DNA of 64,000 nt from Oncomelania hupensis. Its lineage: Eukaryota > Mollusca > Gastropoda > Littorinimorpha > Pomatiopsidae. Every line of letters starts with the position of its first letter. Within the stretch, counting starts at the first letter, position 1. The DNA is taken from contig CM072527.1 of NCBI GenBank assembly GCA_036898135.1, forward strand, positions 27,095,544 to 27,159,543, read 5' to 3'. The translations under genes were made by a program, and so were the position numbers. Under the pieces are notes generated by a model. The model had not been told where the DNA came from. It saw only the letters and a program-made list of their open reading frames with translations, and ran no database searches. Below, piece after piece: positions 9,580 through 22,254 of the stretch.

Positions 9580-10040
9580 ACTTGTTAAATTGTTGTCTGC
9601 TGTCCTTTTTTATATCAGCGACCTCATGATGGATGACTGCATTGTGCAAGGCAACAGTGCTAGCACAATGTTGTCAGCAGTGGTCACGTTGTGCAGATTG
9701 CTGTTTTCAGCACTTACCATTTTCCAGCAAGCACTACAAACCCGCATTCTACACAACGGCTTGCCATAGAATGGCGATAATTGAAGATGATATCAACTGT
9801 ATTGATGCGTGTTATTAGGTATGGCTTGGGCGATAGGCTGGGTTACCTACCCAAAAAATAGGAAAGGTGAATGTTGGAATTTGGTAGTGGGACGTATTTA
9901 CTGTATTCCCTTCAAGGCAGAGTTTTATCTGAAACCTGGAAAATATTCCATCACTCTCTTTCCCATAGGCTCCAACTTCAACAGAAATAAATTTTAGTTG
10001 CGGGTCTGCGATGCCTTGCAAAACCACAGATAATAAACTT
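9580..10040. other. No supported feature
   Basis: Short open frames occur but none has a recognisable domain. There is no clear repeat. Confidence 0.4.
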
Positions 10041-10259
10041 CTGAACGACAGCTAGCATCACGCTCGCAAGCAGCTAGCTGTAACAGCTTGTCATGTGGCC
10101 ACCCAAGCTGTCACCGAGCTTACAGCCAGCTGTGCAGCTAGCTTACTGCTAGCTTTTTGACGCTTTTGGTGTGGCCACCCACCGCTCAAAGCTCAAAGCT
10201 CGTCCAACGCTACGCCACCGCTAGCTCAAAGCGCAGCTCGTCATGTGGACGCGCCCTAA
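10040..10259. repeat. AGCT-rich repeat, possibly a DNA-transposon end
   Basis: The stretch is packed with GCTAGC/AGCTAGC and AGCTCAAAGC words and has three related blocks (TCATGTGGCCACCC, GGTGTGGCCACCC, TCATGTGGACGCGCC). Short subterminal repeats of this style are common in hAT-like non-autonomous elements. The LINE fragment starting near 10260 appears inserted at its edge. No TIR pair was found. Confidence 0.35.
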
Positions 10260-11724
10260 GAGTACTTATGAGACTCAATTCCGCAGCAGTAGGCCCATCC
10301 TTGTCCAGGAGGCGGATGTTCGCAAGATCTTCAGGGGCTTGAATTCCCGAAGTGCAGCGGGTCCTGATCGAGTCAGCGGTAGAACACTGAAGTTGTGCAG
10401 TGATATGCTGTCTCCTGTCTTCACCAGTCTTTTTCAGTGCTCCTTTGATGAAGGCCACGTACCGCAACTATGGAAGACCTCAACTATAATCCCGGTGCCG
10501 AAGAAGAAATCACCGGCCCAGCTAAATGACTACCGGCCTGTGGCGCTCACTTCCATTCCGATGAAGTGTGCTGAGAAGATTGCACTGAGACATCTCAGAG
10601 AAGAAACAGTGAGGCACCAGGATCCAATGCAGTTTGCCTACTCTGAGGGTCGTGGCACAGAGGATGCCATCCTGACACTGCTGCACCATTTGTACCAACA
10701 CCTCGATAGACGGGGAACTTATGCGCGCATCCTTTTCTTGGATTTTTCCAGCGCGTTTAACACTCTGCAGCCACATCTTCTCACGCAGAAGCTCCTGGCC
10801 ATGGATGTCAGCCCGACCTTGATAAGGTGGATCCACAGTTTTATGACCGTACGTCCACAGAGGGTCAGGATTGGCACTACCATGTCCTCCATACTGATGA
10901 CCAACACTGGGGCTCCCCAGGGATGCGTGCTATCCCCAGTCCTGTTCACCATCTACACTGCCGACTGTCGCTCAACAGACCCCAGCAACATCCAGGTCAA
11001 GTTTGCCGACGACACATCCCTTTCAGGATTGGTGAACACCGACGAGACGGCATACAGGTTGGGCGTGGACGGGTTGGTGGAGTGGTGCGACAGGAACTAC
11101 CTGGAGCTCAACGTTGCCAAGACGGAGGAGATGGTGATTGATTTCCGCCTCAAGTCCAGTACCATCAAGCCACTCACCATCAAGGGCGAAGCAGTCCGGA
11201 TAGTTGACAGATACAAGTACCTTGGTACGGTGATTGACCACAAGCTGAACTGGTCTGCAAACGTGGACGCCTGCTGCAAGAAGGCAAACCAAAGACTCTT
11301 TTTCCTCCGCAAGCTCAGACAGTTCAGGGTCAATAGCACAATCCTGCAACTATTCTATCAGTCAGTGGTGGAGAGCATACTGTTGTTCAATCAACTATGC
11401 TACTACAACTCCACCAAGCTGGCAGATAGAGAGAGGATGGACAGAGTCACTTCAGCAGCAGCTAAAGTGATAGGGAAGGAGGTTAGACCCCTGGCGGAGA
11501 CCTACAGCAGGGTGGCGCTGAGGAAGATCAGCAAGATTCAAGCAGATGTGTCTCACCCGCTGCATGAAACTGTCGCTGGGTGTGTGTCGAGGCGCAACAC
11601 AGGGCGCTTAATCTCCCTGTGGGCCCGAACGTCTAGATTCAGTGACTCCTTCCTCCCCATGGCTATCCGCCTGGCCAACAGTGCCCCACGACAAGGAGGC
11701 TGGGGATTGGCTCATAGGCTGTGA
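10260..11724 (+). CDS. Rex1/CR1-like LINE reverse transcriptase, 5'-truncated, open frame
   Basis: A single frame runs from about 10243 to the TGA at 11722-11724. The RT domain is in order: NSRSAAGPDRVSGRTLK, IIPVPKKKSPAQLNDYRPVA, AYSEGRGTEDAILTLLHHLY, ILFLDFSSAFNTLQPHLL, NTGAPQGCVLSPVLFTIYT, VKFADDTSLSGLV (catalytic FADD), VAKTEEMVIDF, YKYLGTVIDHKLNW and RLFFLRKLRQF. The combination 'DFSSAFNTLQ', 'NTGAPQGCVLSP' and 'KFADDTSLSGL' is typical of the Rex1/CR1 group of Jockey-related LINEs. The endonuclease is absent, so it is 5'-truncated; the apparent ATG at 10243 lies in the preceding repeat and is unlikely to be native. The uninterrupted frame implies a recent insertion. No LINE tail is visible directly after the ORF. 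Confidence 0.85.
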
Positions 11725-11804
11725 CTTGCTCAGTAGGTCAGCAAACTGTTAATCTAAACCAAGTCTTTCATCAACAAAGACAGTGGGCAAGAAATCAGGC
11801 TATG

Positions 11805-11810
<6 letters not shown>

Positions 11811-11846
<36 letters not shown>
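11811..11846. repeat. (GT)n microsatellite
   Basis: About 36 bases of GT repeats between the LINE fragment and the palindrome cluster. Confidence 0.9.
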
Positions 11847-11849
<3 letters not shown>

Positions 11850-11964
11850 TTATGAAACGTAACTTTTGAGGAACGGAATTTGCCTTTCTTAGTACAAAAT
11901 GAGGTAATTTTGTCGTTCCCCGTTTGTCTGGCGTTGCTCATTTGTTCTAGATACATGGCAGTGT

Positions 11965-12145
11965 ACTTTAAGTGCATGTGCACTACAACTACACTTTACG
12001 AAGTGTAGTTGTAGTGCATGTGCACTTAAATAACACTTGGCCAAGTGTAGTTGTAGTGCATGTGCACTACAACTACACCAGGTCAAGTGTAGTTGTAGTG
12101 CACATGCACTACAAGTACACTTGACCAAGTGTACTTGTAGTGCAT
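11965..12145. repeat. Tandem hairpin units (TGCACTACAACTACACTT family)
   Basis: The words GTGCACTACAACTACACT and AGTGTAGTTGTAGTGCA alternate, so each sense copy faces its reverse complement across a 4-10 base spacer (TTACGA, GGCCA, AGGTC, TGACC). Three successive stem-loops can form, the last with a C-to-G variant (ACTACAAGTACACTT / AAGTGTACTTGTAGTGCA) that is compensated on both arms. Confidence 0.85.
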
Positions 12146-12157
12146 CTTCCAGACGGG

Positions 12158-12364
12158 TAGGATAAGGAACTTTCCTCGACGATTAGGGTAAGGCAGTGCC
12201 TCGACGATTAGGGTAAGGCACCCGTTCCAGAAAAGGGTTAGGGTCAGGGCTAGTTGCAGCGCTGCAACTAGCCCTGACCCTAACCCTTATCGTCGAGGCA
12301 CTGCCTTACCCTAATCGTCGAGGCACTGCCTTACCCTAATCGTCGAGGAAAGTTCCTTATCCTA
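12158..12364. repeat. About 207-bp near-perfect palindrome
   Basis: The centre is GTTGCAGC|GCTGCAAC at 12260/12261. The inner arms match for 28 bases; there is then a 16/17-base mismatched patch, followed by another perfect 59-base stretch. Each arm also carries direct copies of CCTCGACGATTAGGGTAAGG. The molecule could extrude as a cruciform with a stem of about 100 bp. Confidence 0.9.
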
Positions 12365-12371
12365 GCTGTGT

Positions 12372-12578
12372 TTTTGAACAAACTTGACCTACTTCGTCTC
12401 TTAAGAGGCGAGGAATTAGGTCAAACTTTTTGCGAAAAGGGTGCTTTTTTGAAGAAACTTGACCTACTTCGTCTCTAAGAGGCGAGGAAGTAGGTCAAAC
12501 TTCTTGCGAAAAAGTGCCTTTTTTGAAGAAACTTGACCTAATTCGCCGCCTAAGGGCCGCGAAGTAGGTGAAATTACC
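12372..12578. repeat. Three tandem units of about 75 bp, each a hairpin
   Basis: Each unit contains AAACTTGACCTACTTCGTCT and its near reverse complement AGGCGAGGAAGTAGGTCAAA around a TTAA/CTAAG centre. The third unit has diverged (CGCCGCCTAAGGGCCGCG) but the stem changes are largely compensated. No open frame spans the units. Confidence 0.85.
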
Positions 12579-12599
12579 CCATTTTTACCTCGTACACGC

Positions 12600-12900
12600 A
12601 TGTGTGTGTGTGTGTGTGTGAAATAATATCTTATTTTATAATGTAGTCTAAGGCATGCATTATTATATTATATTTTATAATTATTGTTAGTTTGAGTGAC
12701 ATGTAATGCATATGTGTGTGTATAAGCCTATATATATATATATATATAAGTGTATGGGTGTATATATGTATTATATATGTATACATGTATATATGTGTAT
12801 ATGTATGTATAGATATCTATAAATATGTGAAAGTGTGTGTGTGTGTGATAGTGCGCGTGTGCTTGTGTGTTGGTGTGTGGGTGTGTGATAACGTTATGAT
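12600..12900. repeat. GT/TA-rich microsatellite tract
   Basis: Interspersed (GT)n, (TA)n and TATGTATA runs; no gene. Confidence 0.7.
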
Positions 12901-12944
12901 CTTAATCACTGTAGATATCATCATCATCATCATAATTATTTATT

Positions 12945-13079
12945 TTCAGTTTAGTGTGTGGTTTTTATTGTTTGAGATTTTATATGCAGATGGACACGGC
13001 AATAAGAATTTCCTTGCAGGTACATGTATTTGTGGGGACAATAAAGATTCTGTATCTGTATCTGTATCTGTATTTCCCT
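12945..13079 (+). repeat. LINE 3' end with (TCTGTA)n tail
   Basis: The motif GGGGACAATAAAGATTCTGT is followed by repeated TATCTG units. A 3' UTR ending in a short tandem repeat after 'ACAATAAAG' is typical of CR1/Rex1-type LINEs. It could belong to the RT at 10.26-11.72 kb, separated by the hairpin cluster, but this is not shown. Confidence 0.5.
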
Positions 13080-13280
13080 TGCTTAAATCCCCTTGCTTAA
13101 TCGTAAGATTTGCTCAGCTAAGATCATGCTTAACCCGACAGGCCAGCGGTGTGCACGAGGCTACTTGACCCTTTGCTTAGCTGAGAAGTAGGTTAAGGCC
13201 GTCTATTTTTATCGTACGTGGTTCATGGCGGAAACGTGCGCATATTGACCAATGAAAAAGCGACAACTCGAAGTGCAAGT

Positions 13281-13671
13281 ATGGCGGAGAATACGAAAGT
13301 GAAAGTGAATGTAAAGAAAGACAGATCGGTGAATTGGAGTGACGCGGAGATCCGTTGTCTACTAACTTATGTCGGAGAGCACAAAAACATGCTTTTCGGA
13401 TCTTTATCACCAACATGTACAGCTAAAAAGAAAAACGAGCTGTGGCAAAAAATAACTGAGGCAGTCAGTGCTCGAGGTTCATGCGTCCGAGAATGGGACA
13501 AAGTAAAAAAGAAGTGGAGTAACATAAAACAGAGGGCCATTAGTTGGCAAAGCCGGCAGAAACGAATGCCGACAGGAGGTGGGCCACAGGATGCTGCAGA
13601 GTGGTGGGTGGAGCCTGTACTAATGATAATTGGGCTTGATAATCCCATTATCAAAGGCATCTACAACAATG
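13281..13671 (+). CDS. Harbinger-associated Myb/SANT protein, exon 1
   Basis: The chosen start is the ATG of MAENTKVKVNVKK. A trihelix/Myb-SANT-like DNA-binding domain covers about residues 15-85 with the three helix tryptophans: NWSDAEIRCLLTYV, KKNELWQKITEAV and EWDKVKKKWSNIKQRA. Such proteins bind the transposon ends and bring the HARBI1-type transposase into the nucleus. The exon ends in phase 1 before GTAGGT at 13672. Together with five further exons it gives 1,044 nt, 347 residues and a stop, with every junction in phase 1 and no internal stop, so the gene appears intact. Alternatively it could be a domesticated host gene of the NAIF1/MSANTD type. Confidence 0.8.
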
Positions 13672-13917
13672 GTAGGTTGTTTGTTTACCATAATCATCAT
13701 CTTCTTCCATTAGTCTTCAACAAATGACATTTGATAATGAAATTTGGTTACGTGACAGTAAGTTTGTAAATGTAGTCTACTATGTTCTGCTGAGTTAAAA
13801 AAAAGTTTCAAACTGTACCCCACCCCCCTCCCCCATCACCTTCCCTTCTCCAGTTTTTGTATTAAGGAATTCATATTAAAATGTGTTGTACTTAGACCAT
13901 CACTTTTATTTTTGCAG

Positions 13918-14010
13918 GTGAGGGAGAGTCAGCATGTGGCCAAAATCAAGTGAATTTTGAGGCAGATGATGGAGAGTCAGCATGCTATGATTGTGTGGAT
14001 TGTGAGGATG
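13918..14010 (+). CDS. Myb/SANT gene, exon 2
   Basis: Acceptor TTTTTGCAG at its start, donor GTAATC at 14011; phase 1 in and out. It encodes an acidic linker with a repeated GESAC motif (GEGESACGQNQ ... DDGESACYDCVDCEDG). Confidence 0.7.
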
Positions 14011-14442
14011 GTAATCTAAAATAAAATCTATTACTCTCTGCGTGAACTATTTGATAGGTGTGAAACTTCTATTAAACATGGGTCTGGCTACATAAAGTTT
14101 GTTTTTGCTGTGTCTGGCTACATAAAGTTTGTTTTTGCTGTGCTTAGATGTAAATACATTAATTTGCAACTCCACTTGTAATATACAGGCATTGCCAAAC
14201 ATATTTAGCTTTGCAGTTAACTTTGTATCGAGCGTTGATGGTGGTATGAATTATAGCATCACCAAAAAAAATGTATTGTTGCTGACAGGCAACCATTTTA
14301 AACAACATTGATAAAGGAATGGTGCAGTACAGTGACGATAGTATTAATATTCTTTTATGTTTTGATCATATACACTTCTTCAGTGCATATTAAAATGTAA
14401 ATAATTAAGCGCTAAGAAAATACAAATTCTGTCATATTGCAG

Positions 14443-14511
14443 ATATCTACAATACTGATCACACAGTGTATATAATGACGATTCCTGATGAGTTTCCAGA
14501 CAATGTTGGTG
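14443..14511 (+). CDS. Myb/SANT gene, exon 3
   Basis: Acceptor ATATTGCAG, donor GTATGT; phase 1 in and out. It encodes DIYNTDHTVYIMTIPDEFPD and NVG, with no recognised domain. Confidence 0.65.
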
Positions 14512-14692
14512 GTATGTGTTTACTTTATGTAAATTTGTTTTAGTAAACTTGAATTTACATACAAAGTCATTGTCTGTTACTTTATTTTATTTCAGCATAA
14601 TCTAATGGTTTTTTAATAGTTTTTTTCTTTACTCAAATATGATTTTACAGTTCGATTTAATTCATTATTATATAATTTATTCATTTTTTCAG

Positions 14693-14779
14693 TGCTAGCT
14701 GGGGTACCTGGCCTTAGTACATGTATCGATGACAATGGGACCATCAGCCCACCACAGACTTTTCTCAAAGGCCAGAAAG
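14693..14779 (+). CDS. Myb/SANT gene, exon 4
   Basis: Acceptor TTTTTTCAG, donor GTAGAG; phase 1 in and out. It encodes VLAGVPGLSTCIDDNGTISP and a lysine-rich end. The following intron is about 5.9 kb and contains all the nested repeats. Confidence 0.65.
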
Positions 14780-15209
14780 GTAGAGTTAGAAAAGTAAAAG
14801 TTTAACATAATATTATTACCCCAGTTAGCATTTTATGGACAATTTATTGACAACTGAAAGGGTTAAAATTATATAAAGAAACTTAATGTTTGGAAAACAT
14901 ATTTAACACAAATCTCCAACAAAAATGTAAACAGCTATGTCAGAACTGAAGCAAGCGTGCTTGATGGGCAGTTTTCGTCTGGAGTTTCAACATCATACAT
15001 CCGGCTAGTGTTGTTACATGTATCTTTCCTTTTCCGCTGTATTTATAAATTTATTTCTGGTAAAAAAAATTGTAGGATTAACAAAGACAGAGCCAGGAAA
15101 TTGTAATAATTTTTCTCCTAATAGTGCATGTATGCATTACATTATTTTTCAAAGTGTAAGTTTGATGGGTTGGTGTGCATTCCCTCGACAGTGTGCTGTA
15201 ACAGAGGAC

Positions 15210-15550
15210 TAAGAGAGAAGAGATTAGGATTAAGAAATCTATTTCTTGAACAGTAGAAAGTACAACTTTCCCAGGCACCGATTTAGGCACAACTCTATTA
15301 TTTATTACATAAATAACATTTCATCACCTTCTAATTCTTCTGAACTAGCAGTTAGCAAAATGAGAAATGATCATCAACCAATATTATCTCCCTTGCATTA
15401 CTCCTGAAAATTTCAAAGTCAAAATAGTACAAATTCTCCAAGGTTTAAAATCATCGTAATCATTTGCAGAGCAAAAGAAAATAAATAAATACATAAGTAA
15501 ATAAACAAATACGTAAATAAGGATAATCATGTACACAAATATTCACCTGA
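15210..15550. repeat. Intronic 345-bp repeat, copy 1
   Basis: Starts GAAGAGATTAGGATTAAG and ends near GTACACAAATATTCACCTGA. Highly similar copies are at 19640-19983 and 19984-20218, with a short fourth piece at 20390-20425. Copies 1 and 2 bracket about 4.1 kb of younger insertions. Confidence 0.85.
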
Positions 15551-15775
15551 GAGAGTCAAGAAATGTTTATTACACAAAAAAAACATGGGAAAATTTGTTG
15601 TTTCACAGTGCATACATGACAAAAGAAAATATTAATAATACAAGACATTAGAACACCCCTTCATCGGTATAGCAGCAAGCTGAATACAGTCTCCTCTCCC
15701 CCACATACACACACACGGTATGCTTAAATACATACGCATACACACACGCACATACATACACATCATACACTTGCA

Positions 15776-15776
15776 C

Positions 15777-15867
<91 letters not shown>

Positions 15868-15880
15868 TAGAGAGATATAT
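15776..15880. repeat. (TA)n then (GA)n microsatellite
   Basis: About 50 bases of TA followed by about 40 bases of GA and a short TA return; adjoins dispersed-repeat copy B. Confidence 0.9.
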
Positions 15881-15884
15881 ATAA

Positions 15885-16325
15885 ATTGCTTAGCCGGAAG
15901 TCCTTCTTCACCTTTACTATAAAGTTTGTCCGGTATGGACGCTGATCTGGGCAGGTGCTGGCCGCTGCTGATCGGCCTGCTGTGTGCTTAAAACCAGCGA
16001 AATCGTTATAGCCGACATTTCCTTACCGAACGTTTAACCGTTTCTGTGATAAATAAATAAACAAAATGTCCACAAACTGTAATAGCCTCATTCCGCGCGC
16101 TTCCATTAAAAATTAAATTGAGGTTTCAGCATGTTTTCCCATATTGACCAAAAAATTGATGTTCTTTCAAGGAAGCCTTGGTAGCTTAGTTAGTATAATC
16201 ACTCGCCTACCGTTAAGGGCGACCCAAGTTCAAACCTCACCCTGGCCTTCTTTTTTTTTTTTTATTGGGTACACTACAATATGGATATTTTTCTTTCTGA
16301 TTTAGGCTTTTTACCTTTATTTATA
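15885..16325 (+). repeat. Dispersed tRNA-headed repeat, copy B (uninterrupted)
   Basis: This is the inverted, uninterrupted counterpart of 3717-5165. It contains the tRNA-like segment GCCTTGGTAGCTTAGTTAGT ... CAAGTTCAAACCTCACC at about 16185-16240. It provides the empty-site allele that reveals the 1,015-bp insertion in copy A. Confidence 0.8.
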
Positions 16326-16351
16326 ATTATTATTTATAAACTAATAATAAT

Positions 16352-16389
16352 AATCCAATCCTATCCTATCCTATCCTATCCTATCCTAT
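16352..16389 (-). repeat. (TATCC)n, possible RTE 3' tail in reverse
   Basis: Six TATCC units, the reverse complement of the GGATA tail that ends the RTE copies at 19.2 and 48.0 kb. A related run lies at 63787-63808. It may be the remnant of a tail-only RTE insertion or a simple repeat. Confidence 0.4.
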
Positions 16390-16409
16390 AATAATAAATA
16401 ATAATAATA

Positions 16410-16458
<49 letters not shown>

Positions 16459-16509
16459 GTATTAGTATTATTATTAGTATTATTATTAGTATTATTATCA
16501 TCATTATTA

Positions 16510-16602
<93 letters not shown>

Positions 16603-16671
16603 CTTATATCAAATTTTCTTTTAAAACCTTGGTGTTTTTTATGATTTCTATTTGTATTATTCTATATTCAA

Positions 16672-16747
<76 letters not shown>

Positions 16748-16752
16748 TTTAT
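16390..16752. repeat. (ATT)n microsatellite blocks
   Basis: Two long ATT arrays (about 16390-16602 and 16670-16748) separated by an AT-rich spacer. Confidence 0.9.
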
Positions 16753-16784
16753 TACCAAGGATCGGGATGGGGTGGTACGTGTAG

Positions 16785-17085
16785 GTAAAAGGGGGCTACG
16801 GGTAGGTTTAAAGGGGCATGGGTAGGCATAACGGGGATACGGGTATATATAAGGGGTGTGGTGATGGTCGATTCCTTTCATCCATACCTGCGAAACGATC
16901 AATGGGGAAGTGTCAAGGAGGGTACATGTAGGTTACAAGGGGGGTACGGAAGGTATCAAGGGGGTATGGGGAGGTATCAAGTGGGTTCGGGGAGGTATCA
17001 AGGGGGTATGGTGAGGCATCATGGGGGGGACGGGGAGATATCAGGGGGGGTATGGGGATGTATCAAGGGGGATATGGGGAGGTAT
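16785..17085. repeat. G-rich minisatellite (GGTATCAAGGGGG type)
   Basis: Imperfect units of about 20-23 bases centred on GGGGAGGTATCAAGGGGGTA, with many G4-G7 runs. G-quadruplex formation is plausible. Not coding. Confidence 0.7.
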
Positions 17086-17256
17086 CATCGTCCAAATGAA
17101 ACTCGCAGACAACAGTTGTCTCTCTGTCTACATTTTAAACAGCAACCTGTGTACCCTGGCTTGCCAGGGTACAAAACCACTAGTATATACATACATACCG
17201 TGATACGCACACATACATACATATATATACATATACATACACACATACATACACAC

Positions 17257-19253
<1,997 letters not shown>

Positions 19254-19639
19254 TTCACACATACATACATATCCAAAAATATACGCATATACATATATTC
19301 TTGTGGTAGTGTATACATTATTAATACAACAAGAAACCTTCATACCTCCCTTCACTGCACACCCACCACACACTCCTAATATTCATTTATTTAGTTATTT
19401 ATTTAGTTATTTATCTATGTTACTAGTATTGTTGGATTTTTTTTCTCTGATGTGTAATTGTGTAATATAATATTACATCGGCCTCAACACACACTGGATT
19501 GCTTCCTCCATCACCATACATCCTGCACAGTCCATCGAGGGGGTGTAGGGCGGGCCATCCTCATCTATCTACTGAGTGCATCCACGAGAGGATGATAACG
19601 ATGATGATGATGCAGAGCTCCCAGGCCTTTGATTGTCTC

Positions 19640-20218
19640 TTAAGAGAAGAGATTAGGATTAGGAAAATCTTTTTCTTGAACAGTAAAAAGTACAACTTTC
19701 CCAGGCACTGATATAGGCACAACTCTATTATTTATTACATAAATAACATTTCATCACCTTCTTCTAATTCTTCTGAACTAGCATTTTGCAAAATGAGAAA
19801 TGATCATCAACCAATATTATCTCCCTTGCATTACTCTTGACAATTTCAAAGTCAAAATAGTAAAAATTCTCCAAGGTTTAAAATCATTGTAATCATTTGC
19901 AGAGCAAAAGGAAATCAATAAATACATAAGTAAATAAACAAATACGTCAATAAGGATAATCATGTACACAAATATTTACCTGAGAGAAAAGAGATTAGGA
20001 TTAGGAAAATCTTTTTCTTGAACAGTAGAAAGTACAACTTTCCCAGGCACTGATTTAGGCACAACTCTATTATTTATTACATAAATAACATTTCATCACC
20101 TTCTTCTAATTCTTCTGAACTAGCATTTTGCAAAATGAGAAATGATCATCAACCAATATTATCTCCCTTGCATTACTCTTGAAAATTTCAAAGTCAAAAT
20201 AGTAAAAATTCTCCAAGG
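19640..20218. repeat. Intronic 345-bp repeat, copies 2 and 3 in tandem
   Basis: Two consecutive copies (19640-19983, 19984-20218, the latter cut by the SINE) closely related to 15210-15550. Confidence 0.85.
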
Positions 20219-20221
20219 TAA

Positions 20222-20392
20222 AAGAGATTTCTCTTATATAGCGCACTTACAAGCTCAGAGAGCTTCGCAAGGCGCTGGCCCGTAATATCCAGCAATCACA
20301 AAATAGTTTGCTGAAGTCAGGATTCGAACCCACGTCGCCCAAGACGCACTCACTAAAGTCGTGCGCTCTGACCACTGAGCTATCCCTGTTCA
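20222..20392 (-). mobile_element. tRNA-derived SINE (inverted copy)
   Basis: Reverse complement of the SINE at 7937-8121, with box B GGATTCGAACCC and box A GAGCTATCC on this strand and the GCGC/TATATAAG body end at the left. It interrupts the third copy of the 345-bp repeat, whose remainder resumes at about 20392. Confidence 0.85.
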
Positions 20393-20720
20393 ACTTTCCC
20401 AGGCATTGATTTAGGCACAATTGATAATTTTGAAATCAATTTAGTATAACAGCTGGACAGCCAATCAGAAAAAATCTACTAGAAGTTAATAAAAAAACTG
20501 TTACAACAGAATTTTATTTACAGGGGGCCTCTGGTGTCTTGAAAACTGGTCTACTGCTCACTCTTTCTTACTCTAAAAGGTATAAACAACAGGCACATGC
20601 TAAAAGTAGGAAATACAAAATGAGCTGCAGGTTGCAAAAGCAATTACAGGTAAAATTCCAACTGCTTCCACTTGTTGAATGCTTATAGGCTATAATAAAC
20701 GATTCTTTTTCCTCCAATAG

Positions 20721-20798
20721 CTTCTACACCAGATAAACCGGCAATGCTGACTGACAGCTGCAGCGAGAAACCCTCAGCAAAGCGGCACAAGGCAGATG
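20721..20798 (+). CDS. Myb/SANT gene, exon 5
   Basis: Acceptor CCTCCAATAG, donor GTATGT at 20799; phase 1 in and out. It encodes ASTPDKPAMLTDSCSEKPSA then KRHKAD, a basic patch that could act as a nuclear localisation signal. Confidence 0.65.
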
Positions 20799-20940
20799 GT
20801 ATGTTGCTGTTGTGTTCTTATCTTCAATTAAATAGAACTTACAGAAACCAGGATTTTACTATTGTAATTTTTTAACTCATAATTTCATCACAATAGTATG
20901 TGAAAGTATTGGTAAACAGTTGTTTCTACTTGTTCGGCAG

Positions 20941-21266
20941 CCGGAATTTCCAAACCTCAGTCAGTGGGCACCAAAGGAAAAGCTGCTACAGTGTCCGCAT
21001 CCTCCAAACCAGCCAACAGGTTGGCTCAGCTGAAAAAGCACAAGAAACAGCTCAATGAGACCACAGGAGAAAAAACACCAGCACGAAAAGAGAAAGAAAT
21101 GACCTTGATAGATAAAGAAATTAACAAAATTGAGGCAGAAGAGAACTACTTCAAGGCGAAAATGTCCTATCTGCAACTAAAACAAACCAATGCAAAGTTA
21201 CAGCAGCTTCTGTTGATCTACCAAATAAAAAAGGTGGAAAAAGAGCTTGCGATTCCCGATGAGTAG
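20941..21266 (+). CDS. Myb/SANT gene, exon 6 with stop
   Basis: Acceptor TTGTTCGGCAG; phase 1 entry; runs to TAG at 21264-21266. It encodes a basic segment, then a long charged helix (about 70 residues: KEKEMTLIDKEINKIEAEEN ... YFKAKMSYLQLKQTNAKLQQ), a predicted coiled coil as in other Harbinger Myb/SANT partners, suggesting dimerisation or transposase contact. AATAAA at 21327 is a likely poly(A) signal. The 3' end lies about 100 bases from the convergent transposase gene. Confidence 0.75.
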
Positions 21267-21368
21267 GCAGTAGAAAACGTCATAGGCAGTAGAAAACGTC
21301 ATAGTCTGCGACATTAGAAATGTGAAATAAAGAAGTGACATGCAGTGGATATTTGGATGCTTTAGAAA

Positions 21369-22016
21369 TCAACAACCTACCCTCCAAAAGCTGCTCTCTC
21401 TCAAAATTCTTGAGTCATGCACTGACCCTGGCCAGTTGATCACACAGTTGGTTATTATCATGTCTGCATCACATACCAACTGGCAGTTGATGCTATGTCT
21501 GCCTTTTCTGTTCACATACTCCTGCTCGTTGATGCTGGGTGCCAGTATTTTGACGTGCGTACAGTCAACGCACCCAACAACACTTGGAAAGTTTCCCAAG
21601 TTATAAAACTTGTCAATGGCTTTGTTAACTTCATTTCGTGTTGTGGGAAACTGCACGAACTCGTTTAGTTTGCCAGCTAATGCGCGAGAAACTCTATTTA
21701 TGATCCTGCTGACCGTCGACCTGTCTATTCCAAAAGAATCCCCAACAACAATTTGGAAGCTTCCACTTGCGTAAAAACGCAACGCAACCCTCAGTTGTAA
21801 GATCGGTGGCAAACTTCCCTTGCAAGACACTGGGTGATCGATGTCGTCAGCAATGATGTCACAGATGTACACAATTTGATCACGTTTGAAGCGATAACGC
21901 TGATACAGATCAACTTCATCATAAATATCGAACTGATTCTGACGATCCCGAAAAACTCGTTCTCTCCTCATGCATCGCCTCATCGCATATCGAAACACAA
22001 TTCTTCGCATCGCCAT
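21369..22016 (-). CDS. PIF/Harbinger transposase (HARBI1-like, DDE_4), first exon, truncated
   Basis: Starts at MAMRRIVFRYAMRR and reads 215 residues to a stop. It includes a helix-turn-helix-like N-terminal half (QLRVALRFYASGSFQIVVGD, FGIDRSTVSRIINRVSRAL) and the first catalytic block VVGCVDCTHVKI, then WPGSVHDSRILRES with the second aspartate. The third acidic residue and C-terminal third of a usual 330-400 residue HARBI1-type protein are absent. The frame ends three codons after GTAGGT (immediately after TTTTGGAGG), a good donor, so this looks like exon 1 of a split gene; its next exon would have to lie across or beyond the Myb/SANT gene and was not found. Without it the enzyme should be inactive. 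Confidence 0.8.
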   Translation of the reverse strand: MAMRRIVFRYAMRRCMRRERVFRDRQNQFDIYDEVDLYQRYRFKRDQIVYICDIIADDIDHPVSCKGSLPPILQLRVALRFYASGSFQIVVGDSFGIDRSTVSRIINRVSRALAGKLNEFVQFPTTRNEVNKAIDKFYNLGNFPSVVGCVDCTHVKILAPSINEQEYVNRKGRHSINCQLVCDADMIITNCVINWPGSVHDSRILRESSFWRVGC

Positions 22017-22254
22017 GTTGGCACTCTTCAGCGGAAGAAATCATTAAAAGCCAAGGTAAGTCGTCTTTCTCAGCTAAGCAATGGTTTATGCCAAGGGGGT
22101 ACCAGTCTTAAAGTTGAGCAAGAAATCTTATACTTAGCAGAGTTAAGTTCACTCATGCACACGGAGAGTTCAAACTTAAGCTTGAGTAAGCGAACTTAAG
22201 CTTAAGTTGCCCTTTAAGATTCTTCATGCACACGGACCCTGGTCTTGAGTGAAA

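Noticed and set aside
12180..12340. TTAGGG-like words suggesting an internal telomere tract
   Set aside because: TTAGGGTAAGGCAGTGCC units are part of the palindrome arms; no run of TTAGGG repeats exists. The words at 51907 are also isolated.
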